Shown: positions 19,211 to 29,045, numbered from the stretch's first letter. The stretch: 64,000 bases of DNA from Lwoffella lincolnii (GCF_002014765.1 NZ_MUYT01000001.1:124001-188000), one strand, 5' to 3'. The notes: a model not told the origin generated them from the sequence alone. Translations and numbers: made by a program.

Positions 19211-20425
19211 CTATCTCACCAACAGCTGACATAATATTTGATAATACACCGCTGCCAATTTACCCAAATCATTCACCTCAACCTTTTCATTGACCTGATG
19301 AATGGTGGCGTTACGCACTCCCAACTCAACCACTTGTGCTCCTGTGGGGGCAATAAAGCGTCCGTCAGACGTACCGCCAGCAGTGGACAGCTGTGTGTCT
19401 AATCCCAGCTCTGCTTTAATGGCGGCTTGGGTGGCAACAACCAGCTCACCTTTTGCGGTCAAAAACGGATTGCCAGACAATTGCCAATCTATGGCATATT
19501 GGGCGGTGCTGTTGGCAAAGTGTTTATCAAATATGGCGTGGGTTTGTTGTTTGAGTGCATCGACATTGGTTTTAGTAGAAAAACGAAAATTAAACACCGC
19601 TGTGAGCGTTTTAGGAATGACATTGTTAGCCCCTGTGCCAGCGTTAATGTTAGACAGCTGCATGCTGGTTGCTGGAAAATGGTCGTTGCCATTATCCCAC
19701 TGAGTATGAATAAATTCATCTAAAGCAGCACTAAATTCGTGAATGGGATTGACTGCCAGATGTGGGTACGCCACATGTCCTTGTTTGCCTGTTACCGTTA
19801 GGACACCACCCAGCGAACCACGCCGTCCATTTTTAATCACATCACCCAAAACATCTGTGCTAGAAGGCTCACCAACCAAACAATAATCAATTTTTTCTTG
19901 TCGTGCTTCTAGCGTATCGATGACCTTGACTGTGCCATTTATCGAAGGTCCTTCTTCATCTGATGTTATCAGCATGGCAATAGAACCTTGATGATTTGGA
20001 TAATCGTTGATGAATTTATCAGTTGCCACCACAAAAGCAGCAATGGCAGTTTTCATATCAGCTGCCCCACGTCCCCAAAGATGGCCATCTGCCAAAGTCG
20101 GCGTGAAGGGGTCAAATCGCCAGTTATCAACATCACCCGTAGGGACAACATCGGTATGCCCTGCAAAACAAAAAACAGGAGACGTCTGCCCACGGCGAAG
20201 CCATAAGTTTTTGACTTGGGCATGTTGCCCTGTTTGATTGGCATCACCAAAATGTAGATACTCAGCAACAAAACCGTGTGGTGCTAATTGTTGGCTGATA
20301 ATCTCTTGGCAACCAACATCGTTTGGCGTAACAGATGGACGTGCCATTAAAGTTTGACTAAGTTTTAAGGTTGGCTCTTGTAATGCTTGTGCCAATTCGC
20401 TGGGTGTTTGTGTTTGAATGTGCAT
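19211..20425 (-). CDS. dapE: succinyl-diaminopimelate desuccinylase
   Basis: A 404-residue M20-type metallohydrolase of the lysine/diaminopimelate pathway. Metal and catalytic motifs are visible: AGHTDVVPTGD, WGRGAADMKT, SDEEGPS, GEPSSTD, and a C-terminal ATIHQVNE. It removes succinate from N-succinyl-LL-diaminopimelate. Slightly longer than the common 375-380 residues because of an N-terminal lead (MHIQTQTPSELAQAL). It follows a strong secB terminator, so it has its own promoter. Confidence 0.93.
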   Translation of the reverse strand: MHIQTQTPSELAQALQEPTLKLSQTLMARPSVTPNDVGCQEIISQQLAPHGFVAEYLHFGDANQTGQHAQVKNLWLRRGQTSPVFCFAGHTDVVPTGDVDNWRFDPFTPTLADGHLWGRGAADMKTAIAAFVVATDKFINDYPNHQGSIAMLITSDEEGPSINGTVKVIDTLEARQEKIDYCLVGEPSSTDVLGDVIKNGRRGSLGGVLTVTGKQGHVAYPHLAVNPIHEFSAALDEFIHTQWDNGNDHFPATSMQLSNINAGTGANNVIPKTLTAVFNFRFSTKTNVDALKQQTHAIFDKHFANSTAQYAIDWQLSGNPFLTAKGELVVATQAAIKAELGLDTQLSTAGGTSDGRFIAPTGAQVVELGVRNATIHQVNEKVEVNDLGKLAAVYYQILCQLLVR

Positions 20426-20534
20426 GTCATTGCCTGTTTATTAAAAAGCTGTCTATCAAAAAGCCTATTTGTTAAAAAAATTGAAGCTGATTCAGTGTGG
20501 TTTTTAAAAGGTGGTTTTTAAAAGAGATGGCGGA

Positions 20535-20568
20535 CAAAAAATTAGCTTAGACAAAAGTCTAAGCTAAT
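20535..20568 (-). terminator. rho-independent terminator of secB
   Basis: On the minus strand: ATTAGCTTAGAC (20568-20557), loop TTTT, GTCTAAGCTAAT (20552-20541), then a run of six T (20540-20535). A perfect 12-bp stem about 60 bp after the secB stop. Confidence 0.92.
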
Positions 20569-20628
20569 GCAATGATGGGCATGTTTCACTGTTGATGACA
20601 TGCTGATTATGATGTGCTTATGACAAGC

Positions 20629-21081
20629 TTAAGCGTTGCCTTCGCTGGCTATCTGCTCTTGCTGTTGGCTTTGCATATAAGCTTGGTCAAAATTGACAGG
20701 AGCCAATAACAGTTGTGGGAAACTGCCACGAGTTACGATGTCGCTGATGACTTCACGAGCATAAGGGAACAGCACGTTAGGGCAGTAAGCACCCAATAGA
20801 TGACCCATTTGCTCTTCAGGGATATTTTGAAGTAAGAAAATACCTGCTTGATGCACTTCAGCAATGAAAGCAGTTTCGTTGCCATTTTTGGCACTGACTG
20901 TTACGGTTAAGACAACTTGTTGATGTGACTCATCAAGTTGTTCTGCACTGGTTGATAAATTGATGTCAAGCTCTGGATTCCACTCTCTGGTAAAAACTTC
21001 TGCTCCAGGGACTTCTAAAGACATGTCTTTAACATAAATACGCTCTAGTGCCAATTGTGGTTGTGCTTGTTCTTCTGCCAT
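20629..21081 (-). CDS. secB: protein-export chaperone SecB
   Basis: A 150-residue acidic chaperone that holds precursor proteins unfolded and passes them to SecA. Recognised by LALERIYVKDMSLEVPGA at the start and the segment GAYCPNVLFPYAREVISD. Length is normal. Next to grxC and a rhodanese gene on the same strand, the common grouping rhodanese-grxC-secB. Ribosome site AAGGAGA precedes the ATG. Ends with a strong terminator. Confidence 0.95.
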   Translation of the reverse strand: MAEEQAQPQLALERIYVKDMSLEVPGAEVFTREWNPELDINLSTSAEQLDESHQQVVLTVTVSAKNGNETAFIAEVHQAGIFLLQNIPEEQMGHLLGAYCPNVLFPYAREVISDIVTRGSFPQLLLAPVNFDQAYMQSQQQEQIASEGNA

Positions 21082-21231
21082 GGTGTTCTCCTTAGTATGG
21101 AAATGGGCTTGAAAATGGGTTTAAATGTGAAAATGAGCTTATAAAAAGTGGGCTGATAAACGCTGATAAATAATGAAGCCAACAAAGATGACATCATAAC
21201 AAATGCAATGACATCATACAAAAAATACAGT

Positions 21232-21495
21232 CTAACCTGCCAAAATGTCGTCCAGTTTGCCTTGTTGATTCAGTTTGTTTAATTCATTAAAACCACCGAT
21301 AAAAGCATCACCAATAAAAATTTGTGGTACGGCGCGGTAGTTGTTGGTTTTTTTCATCAGTTCTTGACGCTCTGCACTGCTGATGTCGTACATGCTAATT
21401 TCTTCATAGTCCACACCTTTTAATTTTAATAGTTGTTTGGCGTTTGAGCAATAAGGACAAATGGGGGTGGTATAAACTTTTACTTGAGCAGTCAT
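21232..21495 (-). CDS. grxC: glutaredoxin 3
   Basis: An 87-residue thioltransferase with the dithiol active site CPYC (about 12-15) and GSH-binding segments (TVP-like AVPQIF, GGFNEL). It reduces protein disulfides and glutathione adducts. Located between the rhodanese gene and secB, the usual neighbourhood. A GGAG site precedes the ATG. Confidence 0.94.
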   Translation of the reverse strand: MTAQVKVYTTPICPYCSNAKQLLKLKGVDYEEISMYDISSAERQELMKKTNNYRAVPQIFIGDAFIGGFNELNKLNQQGKLDDILAG

Positions 21496-21640
21496 AAAAA
21501 CTCCATTTTAAAAAAATGATGGATAACTTACCTTATGTTCTTAAGTTTATGGGGCAGTTGTCATAAAAAAACAAGGGGTACAAGGAATAGTAAGGCAGTT
21601 AATTTGTGGCGTTTAACGTTTTTTACCTATCGTTTTTTAC

Positions 21641-22054
21641 TTAACGCTTTTTACCACCAACCAACGGCATGCCAGCTGCTTGCCAACCACCAATACCACC
21701 TTCTAGGCGATATGCACTCGGTTTATCAAGCATTTGCACCGCTGTTCCTGCTTGGATTCCCATGTCACACACCACCACGATGGGGGCTTCGATGGCACGT
21801 AATTCATCTAAGCGGTCTTTTAATTCGGTAAAAGGAATGTTGCGACTGCCTTGAATGTGACCTGTGTCAAATTTCTTTTTGGCACGGATATCGATGATTT
21901 GGGCATTTTGGTCATTTACCAAACTGCCCAATGCGTTGGCAGAGATTTTTTTGCCACTGCGTTTGCTGTCTATGCTAAACAGCATGATAGCCAATACCCC
22001 AAGCAACCCAAATAAAAAAGGATGGTTGCCCATAAATTCTAACCAACGTGACAA
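21641..22054 (-). CDS. membrane-anchored rhodanese (YibN-like)
   Basis: About 137 residues: one N-terminal membrane helix (PFLFGLLGVLAIMLF) and a rhodanese domain with the active-site loop VVCDMGIQAG; the Cys would carry the sulfane sulfur. This matches YibN. The start is set by GGAGG (22064-22060), five bases before a TTG at 22054; an upstream TTG (22066) would contain the ribosome site, and an internal ATG comes eight codons later. First gene of the rhodanese-grxC-secB group. Confidence 0.8.
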   Translation of the reverse strand: MSRWLEFMGNHPFLFGLLGVLAIMLFSIDSKRSGKKISANALGSLVNDQNAQIIDIRAKKKFDTGHIQGSRNIPFTELKDRLDELRAIEAPIVVVCDMGIQAGTAVQMLDKPSAYRLEGGIGGWQAAGMPLVGGKKR

Positions 22055-22257
22055 ATTTACCTCCAAAAGGCATCATTAAAACCATGTTAAATAACAACAA
22101 AGTTAAATGTCAATGCGAAATGTTAAACATCAATGTGAAATAACAACGACCCAATGTTTGTCATTATACAGACAATACTCAGTCATTGCCAAGATTTAGC
22201 GTTGTTAAGAGGACCATTGGTAAGATTTCTTAATCAAGGTTTCTTAATCAAGATTAC

Positions 22258-23268
22258 CTAATGGCTTTCATTTAGCATACGAGCCGCTTGCAACGCATAA
22301 TAAGTCAAGATGCCATCTGCACCAGCACGGCGAAAACCGATGAGTGATTCTAAAATCACCGCTTCACTGAGCCAACCGTTGGCAATGGCAGCTTGGTGCA
22401 TGGCGTATTCCCCTGAAACCTGATAGGCAAATGTTGGCACACCAAAGGTATTTTTGACCTCTCGGATTAAGTCCAGATAGGGTTGTCCTGGTTTGACCAT
22501 GACCATATCTGCCCCTTCAGCAATGTCTAATGCCACTTCATGTAAGGCTTCTGAGCGGTTGCCAAAGTCCATTTGGTATTGTTTTTTGTGTCCGCCTTTT
22601 AGGTTGCCAGCACTGCCAACCGCATCACGAAAAGGACCATAATAGGCTGATGCGTATTTGGCGGAGTATGCCATGATGGCGGTATTGGCAAAACCTTCTT
22701 GTTCAAAGGCTTGACGAATTGCCAAAATCCGTCCGTCCATCATGTCACTCGGTGAGATGATGTCTGCACCAGCACGGGCATGGCTTAAGGCTTGTTTAAC
22801 CAAAATTTCTACCGTCGTGTCATTTAGCACATAGCCTTGGGCATCAATCACGCCATCTTGTCCGTGAGTGGTGTAGGGGTCGAGCGCCACATCGGTCATC
22901 ACCACCATGTCAGGCACGGCATCTTTTAGCGATTTGATGGCTCGGCACGCCAGACCATCATCATCATAAGCAGCATGTCCGTCCAAAGACTTATCTGCCA
23001 CATCGATGACAGGGAACAAGTCCAATGTTGTTACCCCTTCATTGAGTAAGTCTTTGGCATGTTTTATCAATAAATCAATGCTTAACCGCTCTACCCCTGG
23101 CATGCTGGCAACAGGTTGGCGGACATGGTTACCTTCAATGACAAACACTGGAGCAATGAAGTGTTTGGGTAACAGCTCAACTTCTCGTATCATGGCGCGC
23201 ACATGGTCATGCACACGCAAGCGACGTAGGCGGGTCAGTGGGTATTGACGATTAAAAACCAAATTCAT
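22258..23268 (-). CDS. hemB: delta-aminolevulinic acid dehydratase
   Basis: A 336-residue enzyme that condenses two 5-aminolevulinates to porphobilinogen in heme synthesis. Active-site lysines are in MAYSAKYASAYYGPFRDA and VMVKPGQPYLD. The TDVALDPYTTHGQDG region has Asp rather than the Cys-rich zinc site, so the magnesium-type form is likely. The start codon overlaps the stop of the upstream outer-membrane lipoprotein gene by four bases, an unusual coupling. Confidence 0.94.
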   Translation of the reverse strand: MNLVFNRQYPLTRLRRLRVHDHVRAMIREVELLPKHFIAPVFVIEGNHVRQPVASMPGVERLSIDLLIKHAKDLLNEGVTTLDLFPVIDVADKSLDGHAAYDDDGLACRAIKSLKDAVPDMVVMTDVALDPYTTHGQDGVIDAQGYVLNDTTVEILVKQALSHARAGADIISPSDMMDGRILAIRQAFEQEGFANTAIMAYSAKYASAYYGPFRDAVGSAGNLKGGHKKQYQMDFGNRSEALHEVALDIAEGADMVMVKPGQPYLDLIREVKNTFGVPTFAYQVSGEYAMHQAAIANGWLSEAVILESLIGFRRAGADGILTYYALQAARMLNESH

Positions 23269-24968
23269 GGGGTTACCTCGTTAACAATTTGCATTTGTTC
23301 TTGTTCTACTTGTTTTCGTTCTGCTGGTTCTTTGACAATTAAGCGGGCGACATCATCATGGCTTGCTACCCGAGCGGTACTGGCCGCTTCAGCCAGGGTG
23401 GCATCACGCCCCTGTGGGTCAATAAAAGTGAATAGATTGGCATCAGCAGGAGACGTTAAATTGACAGGCACATCAATACTTGCTCCACCTCCCAACGCTT
23501 GATATAGCTGTATTTGGCTGATGACTTTGGCTTGCTCAAGCTGTAGCAAGCTTTGTTGGTTGGCAAACTGTGACCGCTGAGCGTCTAATACCGTCAGATA
23601 ATTATCCAGCCCTGCTTTATATCGGGCATTGGCAATGTCATATGTTTCGTTAAAATTATCTTGTAACCGATACTGTGATTTGAGCTGTTTGTCCAGAACG
23701 GCTCTGTCTGCCAGCACATCGTTGACTTCCTTAAAGGCAGTCTGAATGGTTTTTTCATAGCTGGCAAGGGCTTGCTGTTGCTGAATTTTACTGACTTGGT
23801 AATTGGCGTTTAATGCCCCTGCATCAAAGATGGGCAGGCTAATTGAAGGTGAAAAACCCCAACTGACGCTTGATGAATCGAACAAATCATCAAGCTTGGG
23901 ACTGGCAACACCGACATTGGTTGATAAGGTGATGCGTGGAAAAAAAGCAGCACGGGCAGCGGCGATGTTTGCACCAGCGGCCTTTAAGGTGAACTCTGCT
24001 TGTAAAATGTCTGGGCGGTAGTGTAACAGCTCACTGGGTAGGCCTGTGTTAAATATCTGTGGGCTGACCACATCTTGCACACCAGCTGGTGGCAACAGCT
24101 CATTAGCAATGGGCATGCCAATCAAAAGTTGTAAGGCGTTACGGATTTTTAGGATTTGGTTTTGGGCTTGATAGATGGCAAGTTTGGCACTTTCTAATGC
24201 CGCATCAGCCTGTAGTGATGGCGATTTGGCGTCCACCCCAGCGTTAAAACGGGCTTGGGTGATGCGTAAAGACTCTGCTCGAGTGCTGGCGGTGGCTTCT
24301 GCCAGTTGCAATTGAGCCAGTGCATAGCTCAAATTGACATACGTCTGTGCCACGTTACTGATTAGGATAATTTGGGCATTGTCTTGCCCTGCACTGCTGG
24401 CAAAGTATCTTTGTAGCGCCTGTTCTTGAAGATTGTGAATGCGTCCCCAAAAATCAAGCTCATAGTTTGATGCTGATAATCCCACACTAAAACGGTCAGA
24501 CGGATTTTTATCAACAGCATGATTGGCCCCACGATTATGGTTGGCGTTAAAATTTAATGTGGGAATGTCTTCAAGCTCAGATATCTGATATTGAGCCTTG
24601 GCAAGCTTGACGTTTAGCATGGCTTGCTGTAAATCTTTGTTATTTTGTAATGCTAAGGCGATGAGTGCCTTAAGGCGTTCATCAGCATAAAATTGTTGCC
24701 ATCTGGACGTGGCAATACTCGGTTGGGTATGGGTACTTAAGGTGCTGTTATCATACACACCATAAGGAGCATCAATGGGAATCAATGGCTGAGCAAGTAC
24801 CATGGACGTGGCAGGCTCGGTAGGGGGAATGGTGGTACAAGCTGATACCCCCATAACACCCAAAGCAAGGGCAAGCTTAAGCTGGCTAAATGGCGGTTGA
24901 CATGATGGTGGTTTATAAAGCTGTTGAAATGGGTGGTCATATTGACATGAACGCAAATGTATTGACAT
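23265..24968 (-). CDS. RND-type outer-membrane efflux lipoprotein (OprM/NodT family)
   Basis: A 567-residue protein with lipobox VSAC (Cys about 44) and two OEP repeats (first near LIALALQNNKDLQQAMLNV, second near AGANIAAARAAFFPRITL), typical of OprM/NodT. It forms the outer-membrane tunnel of tripartite pumps. No adaptor or RND pump gene lies next to it: ispB is upstream and hemB overlaps downstream. The C-terminus has about 60 extra residues (FIDPQGRDATLAEAASTARV). It must use a partner encoded elsewhere. Confidence 0.85.
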   Translation of the reverse strand: MSIHLRSCQYDHPFQQLYKPPSCQPPFSQLKLALALGVMGVSACTTIPPTEPATSMVLAQPLIPIDAPYGVYDNSTLSTHTQPSIATSRWQQFYADERLKALIALALQNNKDLQQAMLNVKLAKAQYQISELEDIPTLNFNANHNRGANHAVDKNPSDRFSVGLSASNYELDFWGRIHNLQEQALQRYFASSAGQDNAQIILISNVAQTYVNLSYALAQLQLAEATASTRAESLRITQARFNAGVDAKSPSLQADAALESAKLAIYQAQNQILKIRNALQLLIGMPIANELLPPAGVQDVVSPQIFNTGLPSELLHYRPDILQAEFTLKAAGANIAAARAAFFPRITLSTNVGVASPKLDDLFDSSSVSWGFSPSISLPIFDAGALNANYQVSKIQQQQALASYEKTIQTAFKEVNDVLADRAVLDKQLKSQYRLQDNFNETYDIANARYKAGLDNYLTVLDAQRSQFANQQSLLQLEQAKVISQIQLYQALGGGASIDVPVNLTSPADANLFTFIDPQGRDATLAEAASTARVASHDDVARLIVKEPAERKQVEQEQMQIVNEVTP

Positions 24969-25044
24969 GATAAAAACTTCTTTTTTTATTAATCATTGAT
25001 TCAAAAGGTGTGTTTGGCTGATGACAGAAAAATAAGCGTTTGGC

Positions 25045-26064
25045 TTAATTTAACCGAGCCATCGCCATGTGCGTCAAGTCCATTAAGCCTTGACGGTAGC
25101 GATTGTCAGGTAAAGATTGCAACGCATCTAGGGCATGTTGACTCTCGTATAAAGCCTTGTCCTTACAATACGCCAACGCTCCAGACTCTTGCACCAAACG
25201 GATAAGGGCTTGGCTGTTATCGGTTCTGCCTGTCTGTATGGCAATGCGAAGCAAATCATAATCTGCATGACCAGCTTGTTTGAGAAACTCTAATGCTTTA
25301 ATGGTTGGTAAAGTGGGTTTGCCTTCACTTAAATCATCACCCAAATTTTTACCCATAACCTCAGCATCACCACCATAGTCCAACACATCATCAATGATTT
25401 GAAAGGCATTACCAAAGTGCTGTCCAAAATCAGACAAAGCTTGCAAATACTGCTCTTGACCATGCAACAATGCTGCCCCTTGTGTTGCCATCATAAACAG
25501 CCGTGATGTCTTGCCATCGATGATGTTCATATAATCAGACTCAGTGGCATTTGGGTTGTGTTGATGCTGAAGTTGCAATACCTCACCTTCAGCAATGTCA
25601 CAAGTGCCATCAGAAAACAACTTAAGTAAGGGTAAAGAACCAAAACCAACCAATAAATTAAACGAACGAGCAATCAGATAATCACCAACCAATACTGCTG
25701 TGGGATTGTCCCATGTGGCATTGGCAGTGGGCTTGCCTCGTCTTAGTCTTGACTCATCAACCACATCATCATGCACCAGTGTGGCGGTGTGCAACATTTC
25801 GGTAATGGCAGCCAAGTGCATGGCAGGCTTATGGGGCTTATCACACATCATACGAGAGCAAAGCAAGGTAATCAAAGGACGCATACGCTTGCCACCAGCA
25901 TTGATGACATGTCCTGACACTGCCATGACCAGTTTAACTTTGGAATTTAAGCCACTAAATACTTGCTTGTCCATAAAAGCAAAATCATCAGCAACGATGG
26001 ACTGAATATCGGCATAGTTTTTGATGGCGTTGATGTTCATTGGATTGGCGGGGGTTGATGACAT
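25045..26064 (-). CDS. ispB: octaprenyl diphosphate synthase
   Basis: A 339-residue trans-polyprenyl synthase making the ubiquinone side chain. The first Asp-rich motif is in LVHDDVVDESRLRRG, the second in FQIIDDVLDYGGD; GGKRMRP and GKTSRLF are also typical. It is divergent from rplU, the arrangement common in gammaproteobacteria. An alternative start at 26040 (MNINAIKNYAD) is possible. Ubiquinone is the electron acceptor for the complex I encoded later in this window. Confidence 0.9.
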   Translation of the reverse strand: MSSTPANPMNINAIKNYADIQSIVADDFAFMDKQVFSGLNSKVKLVMAVSGHVINAGGKRMRPLITLLCSRMMCDKPHKPAMHLAAITEMLHTATLVHDDVVDESRLRRGKPTANATWDNPTAVLVGDYLIARSFNLLVGFGSLPLLKLFSDGTCDIAEGEVLQLQHQHNPNATESDYMNIIDGKTSRLFMMATQGAALLHGQEQYLQALSDFGQHFGNAFQIIDDVLDYGGDAEVMGKNLGDDLSEGKPTLPTIKALEFLKQAGHADYDLLRIAIQTGRTDNSQALIRLVQESGALAYCKDKALYESQHALDALQSLPDNRYRQGLMDLTHMAMARLN

Positions 26065-26288
26065 GGCAATCTCAAACTTATCTCAAACTTAAAAACAGTC
26101 AAAAAAGACATCAATAAGGACACAAATAAAGGTAGCATTCTACCGTAACTGGCAGGCAATGACCAGTTATTAAAGGTCTGATGCAGATAACTTTATACAG
26201 AAAGCAGACAGTAAAAGATGATAAAGGTCGCTTGTGAAATAAGCCGCCATAAAATAAAGGCACAGATTAAAAATAATGTCGTATTTGC

Positions 26289-26317
26289 TTGATTTTAAGA
26301 CAAAAAATCAGTAAAAT
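26289..26317 (+). promoter_or_regulatory. sigma70-like promoter of rplU-rpmA
   Basis: TTGATT (26289-26294), 17-bp spacer, TAAAAT (26312-26317), about 90 bases before the rplU ATG. The 342-bp gap between ispB and rplU otherwise holds only AT-rich sequence and an untranslated leader; no further gene seen. Confidence 0.6.
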
Positions 26318-26406
26318 TTTTCATTCAAATTTTTCCTTGTCGTGTCCGTTATAGAAGCGTTGTCATCGGGGCAACCACGGCACTCAGGTTAAACTGGAGT
26401 CAAAAC

Positions 26407-26721
26407 ATGTACGCAGTGATTAAAAGTGGTGGTAAACAGCATCGTGTCAGCGTTGATGAAACGTTAAAAGTTGAACTGTTAAAAGGGGCCGAAGTCGGTA
26501 GTACTTTAACCATCGATGAGGTGTTGATGGTGGTTAATGGCGAAGACATTAAAATCGGTCAACCATTGGTATCAGGTGCAACAGTTGAAGCTGAAGTGAT
26601 TGAGCATGGTCGTGGTGAAAAAATCCGCATCGTCAAGCATAAGCGTCGCAAGCACTACCACAAAGAGCAAGGTCATCGCCAATGGTACACCAAGTTGAAA
26701 ATCAAAGCGATTAATGGCTAA
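26407..26721 (+). CDS. rplU: 50S ribosomal protein L21
   Basis: A 104-residue ribosomal protein binding 23S rRNA. Start MYAVIKSGGKQHRVS and the C-terminal KHKRRKHYHKEQGHRQWYT are diagnostic. GGAG lies nine bases before the ATG. Followed after 63 bp by rpmA in the universal rplU-rpmA pair. Confidence 0.97.
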   Translation: MYAVIKSGGKQHRVSVDETLKVELLKGAEVGSTLTIDEVLMVVNGEDIKIGQPLVSGATVEAEVIEHGRGEKIRIVKHKRRKHYHKEQGHRQWYTKLKIKAING

Positions 26722-26784
26722 TAACAGACAATAAGTTCAATTTTTTACGATTAACCATCAATTAACCATATTGGAGAAAATCTC

Positions 26785-27039
26785 ATGGCACATAAAAAAG
26801 CGGCAGGTTCGACTCGTAACGGACGTGACTCTAACCCTAAATATTTGGGTGTTAAAAAATTTGGTGGTGAGCAAGTGGTTGCTGGCAATATCATCGTGCG
26901 TCAGCGTGGTACAGAGTTTCATGCTGGAGAAGGCGTTGGCATGGGTCGAGACCACACACTATTTGCCTTAACAGATGGTGCAGTTAAGTTTGAAAGGCGA
27001 GGTGAGTTTAATCGTCGTTATGTTTCTATCGAAGCTTAA
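26785..27039 (+). CDS. rpmA: 50S ribosomal protein L27
   Basis: An 84-residue ribosomal protein whose N-terminus reaches the peptidyl-transferase centre. MAHKKAAGSTRNGRDSNPK and FHAGEGVGMGRDHTLFAL are diagnostic. Ribosome site GGAG precedes the ATG. Followed by a duplicated AGAAGCTTAATACTTA stretch (27046 onward) and a strong terminator. Confidence 0.97.
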   Translation: MAHKKAAGSTRNGRDSNPKYLGVKKFGGEQVVAGNIIVRQRGTEFHAGEGVGMGRDHTLFALTDGAVKFERRGEFNRRYVSIEA

Positions 27040-27131
27040 TACTTAGAAGCTTAATACTTAATAGAAGCTTAATTTATCAAAACTTAATTCATGACAGTTG
27101 ATTAAGGTCATTTTTTAAGACAATCTGATAA

Positions 27132-27159
27132 AAGACCCCACATTTGGGGTCTTTTTTTG
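27132..27159 (+). terminator. terminator of rplU-rpmA
   Basis: Stem AAGACCCCA (27132-27140) with TGGGGTCTT (27145-27153), loop CATT, followed by a run of T to 27158. Confidence 0.93.
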
Positions 27160-27428
27160 TGCTTATTTTGTGTTTGGGTTTTTACATTTAGCCAATTTGT
27201 CATCTTACGTTACAATCGTGTTGTGTTGGTTGCAAAATTGGTCTAGGCAAGCAATATAAAACAAGTAATATGATATTAATATTCTATAATATATAGAAAC
27301 TGGCTAACAGCAAAAGTGATGGGTTCACACTCACATCTCTGATACATTCATTCACCGTTATTAATGATACATTCATTTAGATAACATCTCATTTAACATT
27401 CACACATTCATACATTCACGGAGTTATT
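27160..27428. other. AT-rich intergenic region before lolA
   Basis: No open frame of note. The sequence is strongly AT-rich (AATATGATATTAATATTC near 27267) with repeated ACATTCA words just before lolA. It presumably holds the lolA promoter, which I could not place with confidence. A single CGTTACAATC (27208) matches the unit repeated upstream of oprC. Confidence 0.4.
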
Positions 27429-28133
27429 ATGTCTTTGAATACTTTATCAATAAAAACCCCATTAATAAAAACATCATCAATATCAATCAAAAAATTGGCA
27501 TTGTCTGCTATTGCCATCACAAGCATGGTAATCGGTTATCCTGCCATGGCAAATGCTGATGCAGATGACAGCAACACCGCTGCCGCCAAAGCATTAAACA
27601 GCCATTTAGCAAATACCAAAACCATGATGGCCCATTTTACTCAAACCACATCAGGCAACAGTAAATCACTGTCAGCAGGCAAATTCTCTGGTAGCATGAG
27701 CATCAAACGCCCTAATAAATTCCGTTGGGAAACCAAAAGCCCATCAGAACAACTGGTTGTTGCTAATGGCAGTTATTTATGGATTTATGACAAAGATTTG
27801 GCACAAGCCACCAAACAAAACGTAGATAGCCAAATTGGGAATACCCCAGCACTGCTGTTATCAGGCGACCCTGCCAAAATTGCTGATAATTTCACCATCA
27901 CCCAACCTGTCGATGGTAAAAACTACTTTAAGTTGACCCCAAAATCAGACAATGCCAGCTTTAAGGACATGACCATCAGCTTTAGTGGTGGCAAACCGAC
28001 CATGATGGTATTAAATGATAATCTTGGCCAAACCACCAAAATCACCTTTAGTGGTGTGTTGTTAAACAGCAAAGTGGGCGATGGTTTGTTTAATTTTACG
28101 CCACCCAAAGACGTAGATGTGATTAGCCAATAG
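27429..28133 (+). CDS. lolA: outer-membrane lipoprotein carrier LolA
   Basis: A 234-residue periplasmic protein. A long basic N-region, hydrophobic core and AMA cleavage site (about 41) form a signal peptide. The mature part has the LolA pattern: MMAHFTQTTSG, FSGSMSIKRPNKFRWE, NGSYLWIYDKDLAQATKQ, and GVLLNSKVGDGLFNFTPP. LolA carries lipoproteins from LolCDE to LolB; lptE and the lipoproteins in this window would be clients. GGAG precedes the ATG. Confidence 0.9.
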   Translation: MSLNTLSIKTPLIKTSSISIKKLALSAIAITSMVIGYPAMANADADDSNTAAAKALNSHLANTKTMMAHFTQTTSGNSKSLSAGKFSGSMSIKRPNKFRWETKSPSEQLVVANGSYLWIYDKDLAQATKQNVDSQIGNTPALLLSGDPAKIADNFTITQPVDGKNYFKLTPKSDNASFKDMTISFSGGKPTMMVLNDNLGQTTKITFSGVLLNSKVGDGLFNFTPPKDVDVISQ

Positions 28134-28356
28134 TCATCATAACCACTCATCATAACCACAAATACGCTCATCAAAATACGCTCAACAAGTGCATTATCTG
28201 GTCAAAAAACATTTGGGTAAAAAAACGTCATTTATGCGTTGGTGGCTAGTAATTTATCCATAAAATCGGTTATATTAGCCAGCCATAAAACTGCCTAAAA
28301 TAAAGATGTTTGACTGATGAAATGGCAGTGTCAGGTTGGGATTAAGATAGGTGCGC

Positions 28357-28980
28357 ATGATGGCAATGATGTCGGCAGGGGCTTGGTCAGCGTTGGTCTA
28401 TATGGTGGCAGCCGTTGGTTTGGTTGTGTTTATGCTGGTCGTTCCTAGGTTGTTGGGTGGACGCTCAAGCGGTCGTCAAAAAGAAGAGACATTTGAGGCG
28501 GGGGTTGTCGGTGCTGGCAACGCCCGCCTGCGTTTGTCTGCCAAATTTTACCTTGTGGCGATTTTCTTTGTTATCTTTGACTTAGAAGCATTATTTTTAT
28601 ATGCCTATGCGGTGAGTGTGCGTGAAGTGGGTTGGGTGGGGTTTGCCAGTGCTTTTGTCTTTATTGCCATTTTATTTGTGGGGCTTGTCTATGAGATGCA
28701 CCTTGGTGCGATGAACTGGGCACCTGCCGATAAACGCATTAAGAAAAAACGCATTGATAAGCGTCCTGCCGACTTTGATTTGACCGCCATTACCGCTTTT
28801 CATGGCATTGATGAACTGCACACCGACCCCACAGGAAAAGTCCCTGCCCAGTCATCAGGGCGGATTTTTGCAGGGCGTAAAGGCTTACAAGCGGTGCTTG
28901 ACAAGGATAGCGAACAAATGGCAAACATTGACCACATTAATACCACAGGTCGTGTTACCACCCAAGATTTTAATTCATAA
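28357..28980 (+). CDS. nuoA: NADH-quinone oxidoreductase subunit A
   Basis: About 207 residues, three transmembrane helices with the conserved ETFEAGVVGAGNARLRLSAKFYLVAIFFVIFDLEALFLYAYAV region (quoted residues summarised by position about 45-88), forming part of the quinone channel. A C-terminal extension of roughly 75 residues beyond the third helix is longer than in most bacteria. Start ATG 28357 follows AGGTG; GTG 28351 is an alternative. First gene of the complex I operon. Confidence 0.9.
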   Translation: MMAMMSAGAWSALVYMVAAVGLVVFMLVVPRLLGGRSSGRQKEETFEAGVVGAGNARLRLSAKFYLVAIFFVIFDLEALFLYAYAVSVREVGWVGFASAFVFIAILFVGLVYEMHLGAMNWAPADKRIKKKRIDKRPADFDLTAITAFHGIDELHTDPTGKVPAQSSGRIFAGRKGLQAVLDKDSEQMANIDHINTTGRVTTQDFNS

Positions 28981-29045
28981 TAGCATTACCAATTGATTGA
29001 CAGTGTTTGTTGGTATGGGTGATTTTTAAGTGATAAGGAAGGCTC

